Assembly: GCA_036263155.1 (NCBI GenBank)
Contig: DATAHN010000004.1
Coordinates: 1-16,206 of the forward strand
DNA: 16,206 nt
Source of the DNA: DASUBN01 sp036263155
Lineage (GTDB): Bacteria > Pseudomonadota > Gammaproteobacteria > Natronospirales > REEB76
Direction of reading: 5' to 3'
The notes under the pieces: model-generated
The model's database searches: none
Seen by the model: the letters and a program-made list of their open reading frames with translations, nothing else
Told to the model about the DNA's origin: nothing
Program-made: the position numbers and the translations under genes
Shown here: positions 13,337-16,206 of the stretch, piece by piece
Layout: each line of letters opens with the position of its first letter
Numbering within the stretch: the stretch's first letter is position 1

Positions 13337-16206
13337 ATGAGGTTTCGTGATCTTCTCAGATCATTAGTCTGTTTCCTTCCCGCGACTCCCCCAGCCCATA
13401 AATGTACAGAACATTACGTTAGTAGACAGATATATTTTAGGGCTCATCGAATCGGCGGTTGTGCAGCGGTACTCGCTGCACTGCTGGCCTTTTGCCTGCC
13501 ATCCGAACAGGCATCTGCCGGTACCACCGTAAACCTCTTCGCGAGCTTTGCCGGCAACATCAACTATGTGGTGACGGGCAACACCCTGCGCACTCAACCC
13601 AACACCGGCAACCCCTGCCTGGTGGGCAGCACCAGCAACGGCACGGTCTCGGGCATCCCGGCCGGTTCCACCGTATTGGCTGCCTATCTTTACTGGGCAG
13701 GGTCAGGCGCCACCGCCGACTACAGCGTCACCCTGGACGGCAATGCCGTGAACGCGGCGTCCGGCCGCCAATACACAGATACCTTCGCGGCAGGCGGCGG
13801 CAACAACCTGTCCTTCTTCAGCGGCGCGGCTGACGTCACCGGTGTCGTCACGGGCAACGGTACTTATACCTTCGGCGGCCTGACCGTCACCACCACCGAC
13901 CAGGGTTTCGTCACCTACTGCAGCAGCGCTGCCGTGCTGGCGGGGTGGAGCTTGGTGGTGATCTACAGCAACCCCAGCGAGAACAACCGGGTCATCAACG
14001 TGTTTGAGGGCTTCCAGGCCTTCCGCAACAGCAACATCACCCTGACCCCGAACAACTTCCAGATCCCGAACTCCGGCATCGACGGAAAGTTCTCGGTGAT
14101 CACCTGGGAAGGCGACCCGGACCTCAATACCGGTGAGGATCTGCAGTTCAACGGCAACGTCCTGACCGATGCCTGCGACGGGGCCAACAACCAGTACAAC
14201 TCGACCATCAACACCCTGAGTTGTACCGGGACCGCGGCGACAGATCAGATCTACTATGGTGTTGACCTGGACACTTTCAACATCGGCAGCTATCTGACCG
14301 CCGGCAATACCAGCGCCACTACCTATTATCAGGCAGGTGGCGACCTGGTGTACCTCTCGGCCCAGATCGTGAGCGTCGCCAATACGCCGGTGTCGGATCT
14401 CTCCATCACAAAGACTGATGGCGCCAGCAGTGTCAATGCGGGCAGCAACACTACCTATACGCTGACCGTGACCAACAATGGTCCAGCTGTCACCGCCGGC
14501 ACCACCACTGTGACGGACGTGCTGCCTACGGGCGAGAGCTTCGTCTCCGCTAGCGGCGCTGGCTGGACCTGCAATAACGCCAGCGGCACGGTAACCTGCA
14601 CTCGCAGCGACTCCATCGCCAGCGGATCCAGTTACCCGGCCATCAGCCTCACCGTGACCGTCGGCAGCACCGCGGCTAGCCCAGTCGCCAACACCGCCTC
14701 CGTGAGCGGGGGAAATTTCGACAACATCTCTGGTAACAATAGCGCGACGGATTCCGACACGGTGACCTATCCGCCGGATGATCTGGCCATCAGCAAGACC
14801 GCGGTGGGGACCTTCACCGCCGGCACGCCGGTGAGCTACACGATCACCGTGGCCAACAACGGTCCCATCGCCATCCCCAGCGGCTCTACGACGACCGTCA
14901 GCGATACGCTGCCGGCCACACTGACCTACATCTCCGCCACTGGGACCGGCTGGACCTGCGGTGTCGTGGGCCAAGTGGTGACCTGCACCAGCACCACCTC
15001 GGTCTCCAGCGGTTCGAGTTTCCCGACAATCACCCTGAGTGCCCTGCTATCCAGCAGCGTGGCGGCCAACGTGGTGAACACCGCCACCGTGTCCAACGCC
15101 TTCATCAGCGACGGTACCACCGGCAACGACAGCAGTACCTCCACCGTCACCAACGCCAGCATCAGCAAGCCCAACTACAGCACCTCCACCAAGACCTGGG
15201 TGGACCTGAACGGCGGAGACGTGTTGCCCGGTGACACCATCGAATACACCATCTCGGTGCAGGACTCGGCGGCCGCCGCCGGCACCAACATCGAAGTCAC
15301 CGACAACATGCCGGCTGGCATCTCCAGCTACAGCGTCATCAGCATCCCGGGCAGCTCGACCAACGTCTCAACCGGCACCGGAACCGGCTCCAATGGCACC
15401 GGCTTCCTCGATATCACCGGCATCAGCGTGCCCGCGAGCGGCACGGTTAACATCGTGTTCGACGTGGTGGTCAGCGGCAGCGCGGCCCCGGGCGACAACA
15501 TCGACAACAGCGCTACCGTCATAGGCGGCACCGCGGCGTCTACGCCTACGGCCACCACTATCGTGGTGCAACAGTCGTCGGTACCGGCCTCGGGTAACAA
15601 GATCCTGTATGTGTATGACAACCAGACGCTGACCCGCACGCCACAGACCGCCAACACCACTGGCATCACGGTAAACGAAAACAGCACGCTGGACTGGGCC
15701 CTATCCCCGGCATTCCAGAAGGCATTCACCTTGAGCGCCGGGACCGTGACCGTGGCTTTGATGACGGCGCGCAGCGGCGGAAACACGAATCGCGCCTTCT
15801 TCGTCGAACTGCTGAAGAATGGGACCACCAGCCTTGGCACCAGCGGCTCCACCGCCAACTTCACCAGCACCACGCTGACCTTGCGCACATTGACAGTGAA
15901 CGTGGCGGCCGCCAGCTTTGCCGCGGGTGATACGCTGGTGCTGCGAGTGCACAATACCTCCGCTGGGAGCGGCACCCGCACCATTCTTGTCGCCCAAAAG
16001 ACCGCCGCCAACAACAGCACCATCACCTTCGCGACCTCCACGGTGATCAACGTGGATAGCGTGACCGTGTACAGCGCTGCCTACAGCAGCACCAGCACAC
16101 CGCCCAACAACATCTTCGAGCCGAACACCACTGTCTACATCCGGGCCGTGATCAGCGATCCCTTCGGCAGCTATGACATCGACCCCGCAACGGGCGGTAC
16201 GGCACC
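13337..16206 (+). CDS. Large secreted DUF11-repeat, adhesin-like protein (3' end outside window)
   Basis: At least 956 residues in one open frame, still open at the window edge. A signal peptide core (CAAVLAALLAFCLPSEQASA) ends near residue 61, counted from the only upstream in-frame ATG at 13337. Residues about 62-350 form a beta-rich N-terminal domain with YLYWAG, AGWSLVVIYS and VFEGFQAF. Three DUF11-type beta-sandwich repeats follow, at about 354-480 (LSITKTDGASSVNAGSNTTY), 482-604 (LAISKT) and 606-745 (ASISKP). The first two carry 'NNGP' and the paired GWTC...VTC cysteines. A further Thr/Asn-rich region starts near 747 (NKILYVYDNQTLTR). DUF11 repeats occur in large surface proteins, and I infer a cell-surface or matrix role. 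The 35 residues between 13337 and the signal peptide look atypical, so the start is uncertain. Confidence 0.8.
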   Translation, partial: MRFRDLLRSLVCFLPATPPAHKCTEHYVSRQIYFRAHRIGGCAAVLAALLAFCLPSEQASAGTTVNLFASFAGNINYVVTGNTLRTQPNTGNPCLVGSTSNGTVSGIPAGSTVLAAYLYWAGSGATADYSVTLDGNAVNAASGRQYTDTFAAGGGNNLSFFSGAADVTGVVTGNGTYTFGGLTVTTTDQGFVTYCSSAAVLAGWSLVVIYSNPSENNRVINVFEGFQAFRNSNITLTPNNFQIPNSGIDGKFSVITWEGDPDLNTGEDLQFNGNVLTDACDGANNQYNSTINTLSCTGTAATDQIYYGVDLDTFNIGSYLTAGNTSATTYYQAGGDLVYLSAQIVSVANTPVSDLSITKTDGASSVNAGSNTTYTLTVTNNGPAVTAGTTTVTDVLPTGESFVSASGAGWTCNNASGTVTCTRSDSIASGSSYPAISLTVTVGSTAASPVANTASVSGGNFDNISGNNSATDSDTVTYPPDDLAISKTAVGTFTAGTPVSYTITVANNGPIAIPSGSTTTVSDTLPATLTYISATGTGWTCGVVGQVVTCTSTTSVSSGSSFPTITLSALLSSSVAANVVNTATVSNAFISDGTTGNDSSTSTVTNASISKPNYSTSTKTWVDLNGGDVLPGDTIEYTISVQDSAAAAGTNIEVTDNMPAGISSYSVISIPGSSTNVSTGTGTGSNGTGFLDITGISVPASGTVNIVFDVVVSGSAAPGDNIDNSATVIGGTAASTPTATTIVVQQSSVPASGNKILYVYDNQTLTRTPQTANTTGITVNENSTLDWALSPAFQKAFTLSAGTVTVALMTARSGGNTNRAFFVELLKNGTTSLGTSGSTANFTSTTLTLRTLTVNVAAASFAAGDTLVLRVHNTSAGSGTRTILVAQKTAANNSTITFATSTVINVDSVTVYSAAYSSTSTPPNNIFEPNTTVYIRAVISDPFGSYDIDPATGGTA
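13348..13363. promoter_or_regulatory. Dyad TGATC-N6-GATCA, CRP/FNR-like geometry
   Basis: This perfect 5-bp inverted repeat with a 6-bp spacer has the 16-bp layout of CRP/FNR-family sites, though the half-site bases differ from the CRP consensus TGTGA. It lies inside the reading frame if the adhesin starts at 13337, which argues that this stretch may be control DNA rather than coding. Confidence 0.35.

Larger units (their letters stand above)
13232..13441 (+). promoter_or_regulatory. AT-rich control region before the adhesin signal peptide
   Basis: This stretch is visibly poorer in G and C than every gene in the window. It holds the two dyads (13316-13333, 13348-13363) and a TATATT at 13431-13436 that could be a -10 element, though no good -35 is positioned for it. 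If the gene starts at 13337, the second half is coding; otherwise it is leader DNA. Confidence 0.4.

Noticed and set aside
13402..13422. ATG at 13402 (MYRTLR) as adhesin start
   Set aside because: It is in a different frame from the signal peptide and meets a TAG after six codons, with more stops following, so a single frameshift would not rescue it.
13703..14974. 423-codon open frame on the - strand opposite the adhesin
   Set aside because: The + strand frame has a signal peptide and clear DUF11 repeats. The antisense frame is an artefact of Thr/Gly/Val codon bias.

Overview
The window comes from the chromosome of a high-GC gammaproteobacterium. The run hemA, TPR lipoprotein, lolB, ispE, tRNA-Gln, prs, rplY, pth, ychF, tRNA-Met is the housekeeping order I know from Pseudomonas and related gammaproteobacteria, and the protein motifs agree (for example an IspE N-terminus close to that of E. 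coli and a 363-residue YchF). I cannot name a genus.

Layout. Positions 2-1035 (+) hold the end of one integral membrane protein and a complete second one that may be a tandem relative. They converge, with 2 bp between, on the leftward hemA-prfA operon (3431 to 1038; tetrapyrrole synthesis and translation termination). From a 116-bp divergent gap, a tightly packed rightward operon begins at 3548: TPR lipoprotein, lolB (ATGA overlap), ispE and tRNA-Gln(UUG), the tRNA starting 4 nt after the ispE stop. Then prs (GTG start), closed by a clear hairpin-plus-T terminator, followed by rplY (long Ctc/TL5 form), pth and ychF. This block joins envelope lipoprotein sorting, isoprenoid precursor synthesis, PRPP synthesis, and ribosome and peptidyl-tRNA maintenance.

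Positions 10449-10843 are the most unusual part. An elongator tRNA-Met gene with its own promoter (TTGACT, 17 bp, GAGAAT, GC-rich discriminator) is followed by a repeat with a 182-bp period. Two identical 100-bp copies each start with the last 18 nt of the tRNA. Each also carries an 18-nt perfect reverse complement of the tRNA anticodon/variable/T region, and a structured GC-rich insert separates them. The architecture recalls the roughly 178-bp repeats (rtT RNA) after tRNA-Tyr genes in the E. coli tyrT operon, but here it follows a different tRNA. I consider it the best candidate in the window for an undescribed RNA element.

Positions 10916-12843 are three leftward accessory genes: a small outer-membrane-type secreted protein, a ferritin-like diiron protein with all six ligands of the soluble acyl-ACP desaturase family, and a small secreted proline-rich protein. 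A rightward two-helix membrane protein of DUF3185 type follows (13013-13231).

From about 13337 to the right edge runs a large secreted adhesin-like protein. It has a signal peptide, an N-terminal beta-rich domain and three DUF11-type repeats, and it is cut by the window. Its start is unclear: the only ATG upstream of the signal peptide adds 35 odd residues encoded in AT-rich DNA that also contains two dyads resembling regulator sites.
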